This document shows positions 34,630 to 47,498 of a stretch of 64,000 nt of DNA, in pieces (within the stretch, counting starts at the first letter, position 1; every line of letters starts with the position of its first letter). Below the pieces are notes generated by a model, which was not told where the DNA came from, ran no database searches, and saw only the letters and a list, made by a program, of their open reading frames with translations. Origin of the DNA: Anopheles merus (Eukaryota; Arthropoda; Insecta; Diptera; Culicidae); contig NC_054083.1 of assembly GCF_017562075.2 (NCBI RefSeq), forward strand, positions 43,427,269 to 43,491,268, read 5' to 3'. Position numbers and translations under genes: made by a program.

Positions 34630-35711
34630 GTTCCGTGCCCTTGTGCAGCAGTGCAATCTCTCTCCGGTGCGCCAGAGGGAACGATAGGCGATGGTTTATT
34701 TGTCAATGCAGCAGCTTCAACCAACGGGGTGCCGCCTATCTTGGGCTGCATATTTACAACCCGGCCCAGCGAGCTTTTTTCTTCCCTTTTCTTTGCCAAG
34801 GCTAATATATAGAGCGAGGTGGTGCATATTGAAGGCGGCTGCAGAAATTGCATAATACATCATGGATGCCTGCGAGGCTCTTGGGCGCGACTTCTCCGGG
34901 ACGATGCTCTCGTAGTGCTGCTCCCGGTGTCGTCAGGTCGTTCGACAGTAATACAAATGATGCTAATGTTGCCCTTGCCAAGCGACGTCCTGCGACATTG
35001 ATTAGGTGGGTGTGTGTGTGTGTGTCTTGCTGGAAGCTTGTTTGCCCGACGACTCTCGATGCCACCGTCCAAAATGTAAACCGGGTGTGTTCGATCGCGC
35101 ATTTCCGAAAAGCACACATGGGGCATGATTATCATGTCCTGGAACGTGAACCGACGAGAGTGTGTGTGTGCCTGTGCACGGTTGGAAAATTGTGGAGGTG
35201 TGCGAGGCAAATTTCTAGCACACACCCGGGGGCTTATGGTTTGATTTTTGGTGCATTTTAATCGACCAACGTTGGCCGCCTTTTTGATACTAAAAGTTTT
35301 CCTCTTTTTTGCCCGACCACTTTTGCTGCTACTGTGAACGAGAGTGAGGTTATTGATTGGCTCTCTTCTCCACAGCGAGCTGTGCCAGTGTGTTGGGGTG
35401 GTCGGCGATGGAAGTTTAGTACCATCCCACTCTGGACGAAGTGTTGAGCGCTCGCAGCGGTGGCCACCGCCAGCCTCGGTCGATGATGCATTTTTGATGT
35501 TTCCAATCAAAATTACTGTTCATTATTAATCTCGTTGGGTAGGACGGGGGTGGGTGGTGGAAAAGGAGATGGTTGGTTTTCTTGGTATTGGTTTTTTTTC
35601 TCCCCCCGATAGCCCTCGATAGCCAACGATGATGGGGTGAAGGGTGGTTTGAATTTTCCATCAAGCGGGTTTTTGTGGCTTCCGGGGCAGATTTAATGCG
35701 CTTCCTTGCAG

Positions 35712-35744
35712 GAGATGACACCGTCCGAGCGAGGTCCCGCCCAG
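35712..35744 (+). CDS. Candidate 33-base phase-0 microexon
   Basis: CGCTTCCTTGCAG (AG at 35710-35711) and CCCAG|GTACAAGT bound exactly 11 codons, EMTPSERGPAQ. The segment keeps phase 0 on both sides, so it could be included in or skipped from the transcript that begins at 11512 without a frameshift. The composition (Pro, Ser, Glu, Gln) suits the proline-rich first exon. Microexons of this kind are common in long-intron neuronal genes (general knowledge). No other evidence ties it to that gene. Confidence 0.38.
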
Positions 35745-37818
35745 GTACAAGTGACGCTGATGATATTTGTGGCTAGTATGGGACGCTTTTCGTCCTTCGT
35801 GAAGTGGTGATTAAGGTTTGGAAATCGTTTCCTTTGCGCGCTGTGCATAAGTGATGAAGGGAACACATGTGTGTGTGTTGATGTCGTTTCTGTGCCGCGC
35901 CGGAAGCGTCGAACGAAAATGGTTCATTAATCAAACAATATTTTCCGTACTCGGAAATGGTTATTTTTACTGCATTAGTTGTTTAGTTGAGGACGGAAAA
36001 AACTGTTGCCACTGCTTAATGATCTATTTTAGGTTTTGTGTGTACTGTTGGAGGAAAAAAATATTAAATAGGAAAACATCAACAGCCTGAAACCACATGC
36101 CATTTAGGCGCCATATGGTTCGCAATATTCTAAAATGGACATACAACAGAATGTTTTTTTCTGACCTCCATAGCCGGCCTCGACGAATAATTGGCAGGGA
36201 GGGTAGCCCTTCCGGATTCCTTCTTTTTTCACTGTCCAGGATTAGCGTGTCTGTGTTTTTCTAATGCAAATGCGCTGAAATGCAAATCGTGCTCACACAG
36301 TGCTTGTTTTGAACTCCGACACAGTGTCGGACAGTAATATGGTTATCGCGATTGCATTTTCCCACCTACGGGGAGAGAAAAAGAGGTATCGATAAAAATA
36401 CTTACCTAAAAAAGCATTGCCCTGCCCAGAGGGGTTAATGTTTGTGCATAGGGCGGTAAAAGAAGAGAGGAGCTGTATGTAAATGTGAAAAAGCATGCCC
36501 CGTCCACTCGGAACGGTGTGCAACAACAAACGTCCTAGTGGAAAAACATGTGCCCAAGCTTTGCTAGCTGGAGCGAGCAACCTTAATGGAGATTGCATTT
36601 TGATAATAGTGCAAAAACATTAAAACTCACTTTGAGTATTTTAGTAAATAATAATGTGGCCATACTTTGAACAGTGACTTGTGCGGGGAATTGCTTTAGT
36701 TTTGCTCCGAAATCTTTTTTGCTCGATAATCTTTTTGTGTAAATGTCTGTGCTGTCTGTGCCCGGAACAGCTTAATCGTTGGGAACCGCGCGCTCTCTCT
36801 CTGTAAGGCAAATCAAATTTCGTGGCCCCCTTTTTGCACGTACTGCTGCGATCGATTGCTCGCCAGTTTCATTATTATTTTTATTTCATTGCAACCGCAT
36901 ATTATTTGCGAATTTAAATTTATCGATTCGATGATTCGCTTGTGCACAATCCAAAAAGCTTCAACCTGATTGCAAAACGATCATCATGCTACTAACGAAG
37001 CGTGTGTGTGCTTATGGGGGGAGGCGCGGTGCTCGCATTTGATTTGAAGGGAGAAAACGTACCGCGGCGACCCATTATATACGGCCAACTGTTTGCATCT
37101 GCCGTGCTCCACGAATGTCCTTGGATGGTAGACGGGGAAGGAGCAGCGTAATTCATTTTTCCAAAAATATCCTCGTTTTGCTGTTTTGCTGGGGTGCGGC
37201 TTTTTCTTCCACTCTATTTCACACAATTGTGTTAAAAAGAAGGAGGAAAAAAAGAACAGATTAAGCTAGCTATAAATAGACAAGCAGTCATTTTCATTCC
37301 CATGAATTTTCCGTTGGTTTGTGGCTTTATTAATTAAGTTAGTTGGAATTTGGAGCCTCTGGAACGCTAGCACATTTCACTGGAAAATAATATCAACGCA
37401 TTGCTTTGCGTTTAATGCTGCTACATAATTGCGTTAAACTCAGGAATTGTAAATTATAATATATTTTTAGATTTCCTGGAATGTTATGTTGTTGTGTTAG
37501 AAATCAATCAGTCAATTAGTTGGTTGGAAATCAATCAGATACTCTTTCAATATGTGTCAGTTATATGGCTTAAATCCCTCTTGGCATAGGTACAGCTCCA
37601 TGGTACAGTTTGGTAATTGCACGGGCCGCTTTCATCAGCATACGTTCATCCTGCGTTCAAGCCTCTTTTGGAGTAGCTTGAATTGTTTATTTAAAAAGTG
37701 GATTGAAGAAGATCATCAAGCATTCTTGTCAGGGTTTTCAACGTCTTGTTTAATTGTGTAAGGGAAAGTTATGAGGAAAAAATAAAAGAACATAGTTTTT
37801 ATTTACTGATTAAACATC
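35745..37818. other. Non-coding stretch
   Basis: No supported gene. A minus-strand AG|GTAAGT junction near 36405 resembles a ratchet site (see findings). A TATAAATA near 37270 has no gene behind it. The rest is AT-rich. Confidence 0.5.
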
Positions 37819-38020
37819 GCCGGTCTCATGGTACAGTCGTCAACTCGTACGACTTAACAACATGCCCGTCATGGGTTCAAGCCCCAAATAGACCGTGCCG
37901 CCATACGTAGGACTGACTATCCTGCTATGGGGGGAAATCAATAAGTCACTGAAAGCCAACCCCACAAGTGGGTTGGCAGGCCTTGACCGGCATCGGTTGT
38001 TGAGCCAAAGAAGAAGAAAC
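37819..38020 (+). mobile_element. SINE200-type tRNA-derived retroposon
   Basis: This is a near-complete short interspersed element that I recognise as the An. gambiae SINE200 type. It has a pol III A box within TGGTACAGTCGTCAACTCG (from 37829), a B box GGGTTCAAGCC (37873-37883), and a body containing GCCGCCATACGTAGGACTG and CAATAAGTCACTGAAAGCC. It ends in an AAGAAGAAG tail near 38015. The strand is set by the A-to-B box order. The sequence is well preserved, so the insertion looks fairly young. It supports Anopheles as the source. Confidence 0.88.
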
Positions 38021-38597
38021 AATCACTGTTACCATGTATGCATTCGCTACTGCTACCAAACACTTAAAATTTGCTGCTGGTCAATTGATTTCAGTGTTTC
38101 CGGCTCCAAAAAACGTTGCTTTTCAAAACGTAAAAAACGTACCTGCCAATAGGGTAAGCTACCAGTAGACTCTGCACGCTAAAAGGTCTGTGTGAGGGTG
38201 CGCTAGCCTTCCTTTTTGCCGCAACTCAAAGCACAATCTGCGGAAGGACGACACGCGGACGATCTCGCGATTTGCAAAATCAAAATCCGCTTTTATCTAC
38301 GCCAACGCCAAGGTAACGAGGCAAAAGCACACACATACACACACCTACCACACCCATTGTTGTGGTGGAAAGTTGAGCCTTTGGTTATACACATTTTTTC
38401 CCTCTGTCCACTGCAAACAAAGGACCTTCCTTCCTTTTTTTTCCCGTAACGCGGTGGTGGTGTAGTGGCCTCTGTTGGTTACTTTTCTCGGCCGTTGGAA
38501 ATCGAGTTTTTCTTTTTGCTCGTTCGCTGCGGAGCCATTTTTCACTCACCACCATTCATTGATTGTTTGCATCGAACAAAGTCCAAACAGGAAAAGG

Positions 38598-38651
<54 letters not shown>

Positions 38652-41600
38652 CTGTGGGGTTTGGAGATGGTGACGCGCTTTTGGTTTTTAACCCGTCGAC
38701 GCCAGCAATAGTAGTAGTATCTGCCGGTCAACCGAAGGAGGGAGTGTTGATGCACCGTGGGGAAGGCGCAAGGTTCACCCAGTATCCGGCCAGGTGTCGG
38801 TTATGTTCTCTTCTCTCTGCTGCGCCCCCGCTGCTGCACGGCGTTTGATCTTTGGCTGGCCTCCTGTCAACGGTTCGGTTAATGGTGGTTACGGAACACA
38901 CGGCGAAAGGTTGTTGTCATGTGTTGCTTTTGAAAGGATGACGTATTGCTTGTGGAAGTTACTAGCCCGGGTTCACTTCGCGGAAGGTTTGTGTATGAAG
39001 CGGTGGGTTTTTTGTTGCTGCGGTTGGTAGTACAGTGGAGATATGTTTTTTGTAGGAGAACTAATTCCGCCTGTTAGGCAGGAAGCTTCTATGGTTACAG
39101 CGGAAAGTTTTGGAAATATTGGCTTCTGTGCGATGTAATAGTACACTGCAATCTTTTCAAGGAGAATAAAAAGAGAAGCGTTGGGAAAGGGATTTTGTTG
39201 GCAGTATTATTGAAGTTTCATTGTTCAATGTTGGGCAAATTTTGTCGAACTTTTGATAGAAAAATTAATGTCTTTTTAACATGCGATATTCAATAATTTT
39301 CTCATTGTCTGGCTTGCTTAGCACGTTGACTCATACACTTGTAAAATGAGAATTCATCTCACCGCGACATTTCTTTACCATTTCTTGCCAGAGAATCTCA
39401 AATTAGCGCCAAAGCAAGTATATCAACGAATCCTGAATACCCGCGCACGGCTACTGAGTTCGATTCTGTTAATTGCTTTGATCTTGCTCCTGCCCAAACG
39501 AAAACCGACCGCCATCGTTTGATTTAAAAGTTAATAAGCAAGGAATTATTTGTGAACAAAATTACAGCAGCCGCTCAAATTGCTTCGGTCGTTCCACGCA
39601 ATAAACGAACAATCAGCATCATCGGAAGCGTGGCACTCGGCAGAATGGGATGAAGATTACATTTACACGAGACGGCTTTTCCGGCGAAAAAATCTTCGAT
39701 ACATGTGTTGACGGCTCGGTAGAGATTGTCTCACTCTCTTCCACGTTCTCTCTTTTGCCTAGCCCGAATGCTGCAAACGACGGCATTCCATTGCGTTTCT
39801 TGGGTGTAACTTTTCTCGGGCTCGGGATTATGGAAATTTGGCAAATGAAGCGGGTGCCGCGCTGTCGAGCCGCTCGTCGGGAAATACCACCCTTGTGACC
39901 TCATTTTCAATGCCATTTTGTACATGGGGGCACTGCTAGTGCGTCTGTAAATTGAAACACGGGCGGCACTTCTGGTGCCGCTTACGAGAATCGTGTAAAT
40001 TGTAAACGGATAGAGAGGCAGAAGGAAACGTAATGGCAAATCCCAAAAGCTAGATGTGAACGCTGGAAACAATGCTATGGCATGGGAGGGGAATGGCGAG
40101 TTTGTTTGTTTGTTTTCGAATGGCGATAGAATTATTTTGGACGCTGTAAAAGGTTCTTCGAACCGTTTTTGAAGGTCTTTATGGAGAAAGACATCTGGGA
40201 AGGTTGCTGTCAAAAAAGCAAGGCCTTGTATGCCTAATTTCTAGATTTGTCCTCGATAAGGGATACTTCAAATAGTACCACTAAAGAACAAGGAAGCATT
40301 GCCGTCTTCAATAGCAATAGCAATAGGCATGCTGTACAGCTTCCAGTAATATAGCAGTGTTCAGAAATTATTAGATCATTTCACACTTGCTTGAACGGTT
40401 GACGCTCGGGATCTCGGAATCTGATACACTGTTCACTATTCCTATCGACTCTTGCGCTTTGTCCCTTATCCCGGTCGGTTCACAGCATCCCCTGCGCTTC
40501 ACGCTGGAGCAAGTTTATCGCACAACCACCATACACGGTTGCCTGTCAACTTTGTCGTCTGCGACAACAATGGGATATTAATTTTAATTTACACCACTCC
40601 TCAAAGGCACACAGCGGCACAGGAACTCCCCGACTCGAGTGGCCACGGTGGCAGCCTGTGACATTGGTAGTGGGAAATGTTTGCGCTTAATTGAATGATC
40701 GATCGATACGCTTCAATGTGTGTGGAAGTGAAGCCGATTCCGATTCAGCTCTGCTGGTGACAATGCTGAAATATGATTTAATATCGATCGTTAACGGATG
40801 GGCAGAAGCAGGAGCCATACATAGTTGTGGAGCACTCGTGTGACGCGGTGACTGACAAAGCGGAGCGCTTTGAGTGCTCTTGAGAAGGGGTTTCAATGTT
40901 TGAAATGGGTTGGAATTATGACAACATTGACAAAGTTTCATTTTGCAAAGACAATTTTGGGTTATCTAGATATTACATATTAATTTGAAACATAGCAGCA
41001 CATTTATGTATTTTGAACTAGACTTAGATAATGAATTCTTCGTAATTTTTAGACTATTGAATGTCTGTTGAAGAATGTTTATTAGGATAGAATCAGTATC
41101 ATGTCCAGATCAGCATACAACTTCATTTAGAACAATTTGCCCTATACGTTAAACGCTTCGGTTGTTAATCTATTTTGAAATGGAGGCATCATCCCATCAA
41201 GATGCACAGCATAATCTGTTGTCGCGGCATGCGATGAGAATAAATCGTTTAATGTAAATAGATGCTTTAGGATGTTGTGGGGTTTTCATTATGTATCTCC
41301 AATGTACCAAGAGAAAGAGGAAATCAAATTACTAGAAATACTACCCCATAGATTCCTTCATTAGTGCGTGTACGTGGAAATGCTGTCCAAGATTGACTAG
41401 GATTTCACAAACCAATCATATTTTCCATCGATTTGAGCTTATTGGTGATTTCTGAACGTACCAACAGCATGGCCCGCAAAGACTTGCTCACTTTCCAGTA
41501 CCCAGACCACCACCGCCACGCTAGTCACGTTGCCAGTAGTAGTGACGAGCTTTGATTAATGGACTCGAAACGTGTGCCAAATAGTGATTTCAAGACACCG

Positions 41601-44600
41601 AAGAACGATGAAGACTGATTGATCGTTTGTGGATCGTTTCGATAAGAACATTCTCAGAATTTGTCTTCGGCCATCGTTGATTTTGTAGCGTTGTTGCCTC
41701 TTGTGTTGCCTTCTGAATCAATACCCTACCATCTCTCCGTATCGTGTTCTTCCCTCTGTTTCGCAAATGATGTTCCAATAAATTTGCATAATTCGGTGTC
41801 AAATTGTGACACTTTGCCTGACACCTTCCGTTGTGCCCCAATGGAACGAGAATGGAAAAGAAAACTGGAATGTTTTTATTTTTGGCCCGCTGCGACACTC
41901 CTTCGGGATTGTAACTCTCGGTCCATTAGAGCCCAGTACTACCGAGAGCGCGCGCGCGCGCGCGCCACCTGGACAGCTTGCACAGGTTATGCTAATGTCT
42001 CGTCGTGTTTTGTGGGTAACATTTTCGGGCGTGCCGCATTGTGCAAGGTTTTTTTTTGTTGTTGTCGCAGAAACTTTGTGTAGAGTAACCCAAAACACAT
42101 TTCAGCAAAACTTCATCTACAACCAAAAGAGAGGCGAGTTGTTTATTTTGGTTTCACCTTTGTTAACTTCGACAGATGTTGAACGAAGTGGGGAGGTGTT
42201 TTGCTCAGATACTCGCCGGAGCAAACTCTGTCTCAAGCGATCCTCTGCCAATGCTCACCATCATCACGAACCGTTTGCAAATGAACCTTTCGGCTTCGGT
42301 GTGTTTGTGTTTGTGGGAGCTATTTCCCCAAAATACACAGCGAGAATAACCGCATTTCGGAAACGCGGAGCAGCACAGAGTTAAAGCACAAGCCATCAAC
42401 CTTTGGGGTCGATTAAAATAATAACTTTTGCATACCGTGTGGCTGCAAATGTGTCACACACCAGCCAAGGGAGTTGTGTTCCCGTTTTTTTTGCATTTCT
42501 TTTGCCCACTGTATGTGTGCGTTGGTGATGTCGCGTTGACAAGCGCGTCGTCAATTCCACCCACGTCCGTGTGGCCGCGCGCGCTTGCGATGCACACGTC
42601 ATGATGTGGTGAAAGGCGCATGATGACAGCTTAGGTGCCCCGGTTAGGCGCAAGGTCGCCCCTCCCCTCCCAAGGGAGCATTGACACTGTGCGCTGAAAT
42701 CGGATCAAATGTCTTTCTTTCGTTCGCTTTGTGTCCAGGCGAGGCCAGACGCGTGTGGCCGAGCAGGGGGGACCATTAGCGAATGGTTGCAGTAGTCTAG
42801 GTCGCAGGCAAGCGTCTTCTGTTCTTCTTGTGCAGTGCGCACTTCTTCGCTGTGCATATAAATAGAAGCCTCTCCAGACACTGTTCTGTGTTTGGCCAGA
42901 CACGTTGATCGCATCGTGATTACAATGAAACAAGATAGCTTTCAATTAGACGCATTGTATCGTCCATAGTTTTGCTTCAATCTGTGAATCTTAAATCCTT
43001 CGCTGTGGACTGAAATCAAAATTAATTTGTTTGTTGTGGCTCTTCTTCCCTCCAAGCGACAGCGCTACGTCATCTCTGGTACGAACGAGCACAAGATCGC
43101 CCGATAAGGGTACCAGTAAGGGTAGAAACACGTAAATTTTTCCCCAAAGGCTGCCGCATTTAGTGCCGCGGGAAATTTAAAACAAAATAAAAGCCTCAAA
43201 TCCAGTAAGCCGCGTTTTAGGGCGGTGATATGGTAGGCTGTTAAGAAGGGAAGCGACCAGGGGGGACAGTTAAACTTTTAAGATCCGGCGATTTTCCACA
43301 CCGCCGTACGGTTGGGCCGGGAGTGTAGAAGGAAAACAGACCTCTCGCCCACTCCCCCTCCAGCCCCCTCTTCGGCACGCGTAATCGTGGCGCATATTTT
43401 ATGATGACCTTTTATCGACGCTAATAAAAATCAAATTAAAAACAAACAAACCCACCCAGTGCGTACAGGAGGGTGGGGTGAAGTTAGCTTGTGCTTTTCA
43501 TCGTATTTTTGGCTCGTGCTTGCTTTTTCCTACTGGAGAAGCCTTTTTTTCCTCTGTGCAAATATGTGTTGCTGTGCTTTGATTTGGGCGTGTGCGTGTG
43601 TGTGTGCCGGTTATGTTGTTGTTTGCCCACTACGCTGCCGCTCCCGGCTGACGGGGAAGTTTTTCGCGAGTTACGAGCTGCTTGAAGTTCGGTTAAGGCC
43701 CGATGGAGCAGAGCAGAGGTCACTGATGTATGCATGCGAGACGGAAAACGGCCGACCGGCGCTTCAAGAGTCCTTGAAGAAGGACGGAGGTTTACGAGCG
43801 TAATGTGTGCTGTACATGTGTCCGAAAACCGGGGGACGGCCGGAATGTTATAGCGCCGCCGTGAGGTTTAGCTCTCCATTTTCCTCGCTCGCGAGCTCTA
43901 ATATTGGGAAGCGATGGGGCCATATTTTACAGTCGCTTTTGTGGAGCACCCACACGCTGCCGTGCTGTTATTTCTTTATTCCCGCCGATGTGCCCTTTAA
44001 TGCTAGGGGGGGAAAGAAAAAGGTTGTACTTTTTCCCGTGTTGCCCGTTACCCGCCGCATTAAAGCTCTGGCGGTGTGTTGTTTGCGCGCTCCAGCGTTT
44101 GGAAAGGTAAAACTGTGCTAGGAACAACAGTCGTCGAGTGTTTTGAACTGGTACAAAACCATAACGACACATCACGTAGCTGCTAGCGGCGCGTTTTTTG
44201 TTTGTTGGGAGTCCAACGAAGGAGCTCTCGGTTGAGTGAATTATTTTGCTGATAAATTATCGTAAATATTGAAGAAGGAATAAATTTCGAAAATCTGACG
44301 GCAAGAATAAAGAACGGTAGGGTAAGAATAAACAGTGGCTTCAGACGCGAATGAGAAAGGTTGTACTCGGGGATGGGACGGTTGGCAGAAAGGCATGAGT
44401 TGCTGCCCAAAACACAGTACCGAACTGAACGGAGTAAATCGTAAAACTTTCAACAATCTTCAACCCCAACTCTATTCCAGCTATAGTTCCCAGCAACAGC
44501 GAATAAGTCCTACGATGACGGTCCTTGCGAGGAGTCTCCAAAATGACTCTCTTTAGTGGATATGTACGTGTATGTGGTTGTGTTGTTTCAACCAGTCTTT

Positions 44601-45568
44601 GATTTCGTTTTGCATTTCATGTGCTGCACGCTGGTCATATATTGGAGCACTCAAGTTCAGCGACTTGTAAGTGGCACTGTTGGAGGTGCTTTTTTGTGTG
44701 TTTGCTGTGGCTGCTGATGTTCTAGCTTCCATTCATGCCACGATGACCGGATATTGAATTCTGTGGTCGTGGTGGAATGTAACTAGTTCTAGTATGGAAG
44801 AGAAATTTAGATTTTTATAGCATTTCAAAGCAGCAAGAGCTTGGGTAGTAGAGTTTGGTTGAACTATAGTACGGTCTATATCATATCTGGCAAACCAATA
44901 ATGCTCGCAAAGAGCCTTACAGTGCAGCCTGTTCACAGAAATAAACCAAAAAGGGATTTTGAGTCCTTGTGGAGTAGCTATCTTACTGGGAATACTCTGA
45001 CCAAGCGTGGTTAGAAACTTTTCGCAAACAAGTAACGATGCGAAAGGACGATAGAAATCCGCTGGCAATATGATGTATTCTGTACCATGTTTATGAGTGT
45101 ACATTGACAATCCTACCACCAACCCCAGCTGCTGCTCAAGTTTTGCATCACGTCTGTGTGATTGAAATCTGAAGTATCTGATCTGCCGCCCCGGGGTTGT
45201 ATGAAAAATTCTCGCTCAAAATTATGCACAACAAGCGCACGCCGTCATACTGCGCTAACTTCTCGTAGGGATGAAAATGTGCACTCTGTGGTGCTAGCAG
45301 TGGGATATAGTTCGTGCTGTGGTTGCATTCCACTACAGCCTGTTCCAGGAATGTGCGTTCCAACTTGCGCGGTCGATGAGCAACGCGAATCCCTTAGAAT
45401 CACGGTTGGGTCGGGTCGATGCCAAGAAGTCACAGTGCACAAAAATCCTGTCCCGATCGTGGAACATCGTAAATAAGTTTGATTTAAGTTCGTCTGCTCC
45501 TGGGGTTGCTCACATGCGCTCGTCTGGCTCGGGGAGTTTTTTTTTTTTTGGAGTGCGAAACAGTTCAG
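38021..45568. other. Long non-coding stretch
   Basis: No supported gene. A donor-like GCCAAG|GTAACG at 38312 follows an open segment with no good acceptor. A 28-codon frame at 41469-41555 (MARKDLLTFQYPDHH..., ending SSSDEL) has codons of good texture but no promoter or clear splice site. A 129-codon minus frame (44733-45122) has no ATG at its start. A TATAAATAG lies near 42855. A (CG)n run is at 41949-41964. The rest is AT-rich (38990-39350, 40920-41450). Confidence 0.45.
38608..38649. repeat. (GA)n microsatellite
   Basis: About 21 GA units, not in a supported frame. Confidence 0.95.
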
Positions 45569-45644
45569 ACATGCGACGCGGTCGTTAAATTTGGAGACCC
45601 TTCCAATCGTAACCAAAGTCGAACTGAGGCGCTCTGGGGATGAG
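45569..45644 (+). CDS. Candidate internal exon (25 codons)
   Basis: A T-run followed by ACAGTTCAG (AG at 45567-45568) and a consensus donor GATGAG|GTGAGT (45644/45645) bound 76 bases. After one leading base the frame reads HATRSLNLETLPIVTKVE then LRRSGDE, with good codon texture and phase 0 at the donor. Entered in phase 0 it would end in TGA just before the donor, so it fits the 11512 transcript only if preceded by a phase-2 exon. It lies about 800 bases before the ratchet site at 46438. Confidence 0.28.
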
Positions 45645-46400
45645 GTGAGTTTTTGGCAAGTAGAAAGTGCATGTTCCTCGGTTTTTTTGAGGCAACTGGT
45701 GAGGGAATGGCTTCCATCTACTGGAATTAGATTTATTTTATTGGCGATAATCGTGCTATGGTGACATTCGCGTCTACTGCTGAAGGAACTGCTGGCGATG
45801 ATTGCTCAACTATGCAACTATTATTGCTCGGTAGAAGTCACTGGAGGCCGGTGTCGTTGTGTCGTGTTTAAAGTGGTTGAAATTGGCGACATTTTGTAAT
45901 GTCTGGAATTGAAAAGGATGTAAACCAGAGCAACAGAGCTTTTAGGGTAGGCTTTGGATATCGCGATAACATCGCGAAAGGCTACTATGAAGTTATTAGT
46001 AATATCGTTTTCTAATGCCATTTGACTTTCGTGACCTCTCGCATCAGTCAATTGCAAAGGTGAAGTGCTCAAATGATTTACAAAACAATGCTCCCAAGTG
46101 TCTGCTTCTAAGACGCCATGCTAAGAGACAAACACTCCCAAGAATGCACCGTTCTGTTTGGCTGCAAACAATCGTCGTCACAACATCCTGTCTAATGACT
46201 AAGCAGCTTCAGTTGTAAATGTCACAAACATTAAAAAGCAAGAAAGCAAAAAAAAAACTAACAACTTCAATCACTAAAAACGGTACCTTACTTTTATTGT
46301 CGGCAGCGAACCAGACCACACCCCCGTTAAGGGTGGCAGTACCTTGCATGTAATGTTTCGTAAATATTTAATACCAACAGCTTAAGTGCGTCCATTTACT

Positions 46401-46444
46401 CACACTTTTCTTCCTCTCTTTCTCGTTTCTTCCAACAGGTAAGT
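46401..46444 (+). promoter_or_regulatory. Recursive-splicing (ratchet) site
   Basis: A 28-base pyrimidine tract (46405-46433) ends in CCAACAG and is followed at once by GTAAGTG, so a 3' splice site abuts a 5' splice site at 46438/46439 with no exon between. In Drosophila such zero-length exons (for example in Ultrabithorax) mark stepwise removal of very long introns. The site implies that a long + strand intron spans this position. This agrees with + strand exon candidates at 11.5, 29.5, 35.7 and 58.6 kb. A real exon with a nested donor further on remains possible. Confidence 0.55.
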
Positions 46445-47288
46445 GAACCCGCAATGCACCTAGTAGTAGCTGGTGGCAAACCATACCATTCTCGGGCTCG
46501 GGCAGGTTTCCGTGCTTTTGGTGAGTTACACTATCTTCCTGCGCGCTCGCCAAACGGGACACCGCGCCACGATCGTCCTAAATGGAACGCAACGAAGTCA
46601 TTAAAATTCCCTCCGGCGCGCTCGGTAACTCCCGTGTGTGTGTGTGTGTGCGCGCGAGAAGACAACATTGTCACCCCATGGAGAGGATGTTGTTGGCCGA
46701 GGGCGAGAGGGTAGCGACGACGTGTTACAACAGAAATCACGTGCAATTCCACGGTGTTATTGTACTGCACTTACATCCGACCGTTTCGGTGTCGTCGTTG
46801 CCGCTATTGCGAGGCCCGGTTGCAAGGCAGACGGGCGCGCACTGTTGGCACTTCATTTGAAGTGAGAACATTTGCGCAGAAATGGGCGACGAGCGCGCTT
46901 CTTGGTGCCTCCTCTGTCGGACGGCGACGATGGTGATGATGGCGATGGTGGTGGCGATCCATAGCACAATCACGGTGTGCTGTCACTTTCTTCGTAATCG
47001 TTATCGGCGGGCGCGTAGAATGGGTTGCAATTGACGATAGTGCGGTGCACTGTGTTAGCGCCTCAGCCAACCGTTCGTGGTTACTTTGCTCTTTTCATTC
47101 CATTTGTGTACGACATTTCGCTGCATTTTTATGTGTTTATAGGTAATTATTTGACTTGGAAGACTGAGAGACTAGCTCCAGCACAGAAAGAATGTCACCT
47201 GAAACGCCTGGAATGTCTGCTGGTGCCCAAAATCTGGTTGCAGAACTGTTGGTTTTAGTGTCCGCCAAATGCTTCTGTCCCTGCCAAA

Positions 47289-47498
47289 CTACAGATAGTT
47301 GCATAATACAATTCTTCCACAGTAGCACTTCCGTCGGCTAAAGTTTCGGGCGAAAGATTCCTCAACATCATCGCGTACCTCAAGAACCTGTTTCCACCCG
47401 TCCAGTAACGTTGTGTAATGCTTGCGGTTTTTGGGCTTGCACCAAGACTCTCTGCTCTTGTCAGTTTCGTCACGAAAAAAAAAGGAACAAGAGAACAC
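47289..47498 (-). CDS. Unidentified open fragment, possibly a decayed coding segment
   Basis: On the minus strand a 70-codon frame includes DETDKSRESWCKPKNRK, then HYTTLLDGWKQVLEVRDDVEE and RRKCYCGRIVLCNYL, with codon use that looks real. The two other minus frames are also open across parts of 47137-47632, as in a region whose frame has shifted. I do not recognise the family. A degraded gene or transposase piece is as likely as an exon. Confidence 0.2.
   Translation of the reverse strand: MFSCSFFFRDETDKSRESWCKPKNRKHYTTLLDGWKQVLEVRDDVEESFARNFSRRKCYCGRIVLCNYL

Noticed and set aside
39731..40213. 160-codon minus frame
   Set aside because: Antisense-like composition, no splice or start context, no family.
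44733..45122. 129-codon minus frame in AT-rich DNA
   Set aside because: No ATG at the left edge of the frame and no supporting signals, though the composition is protein-like.
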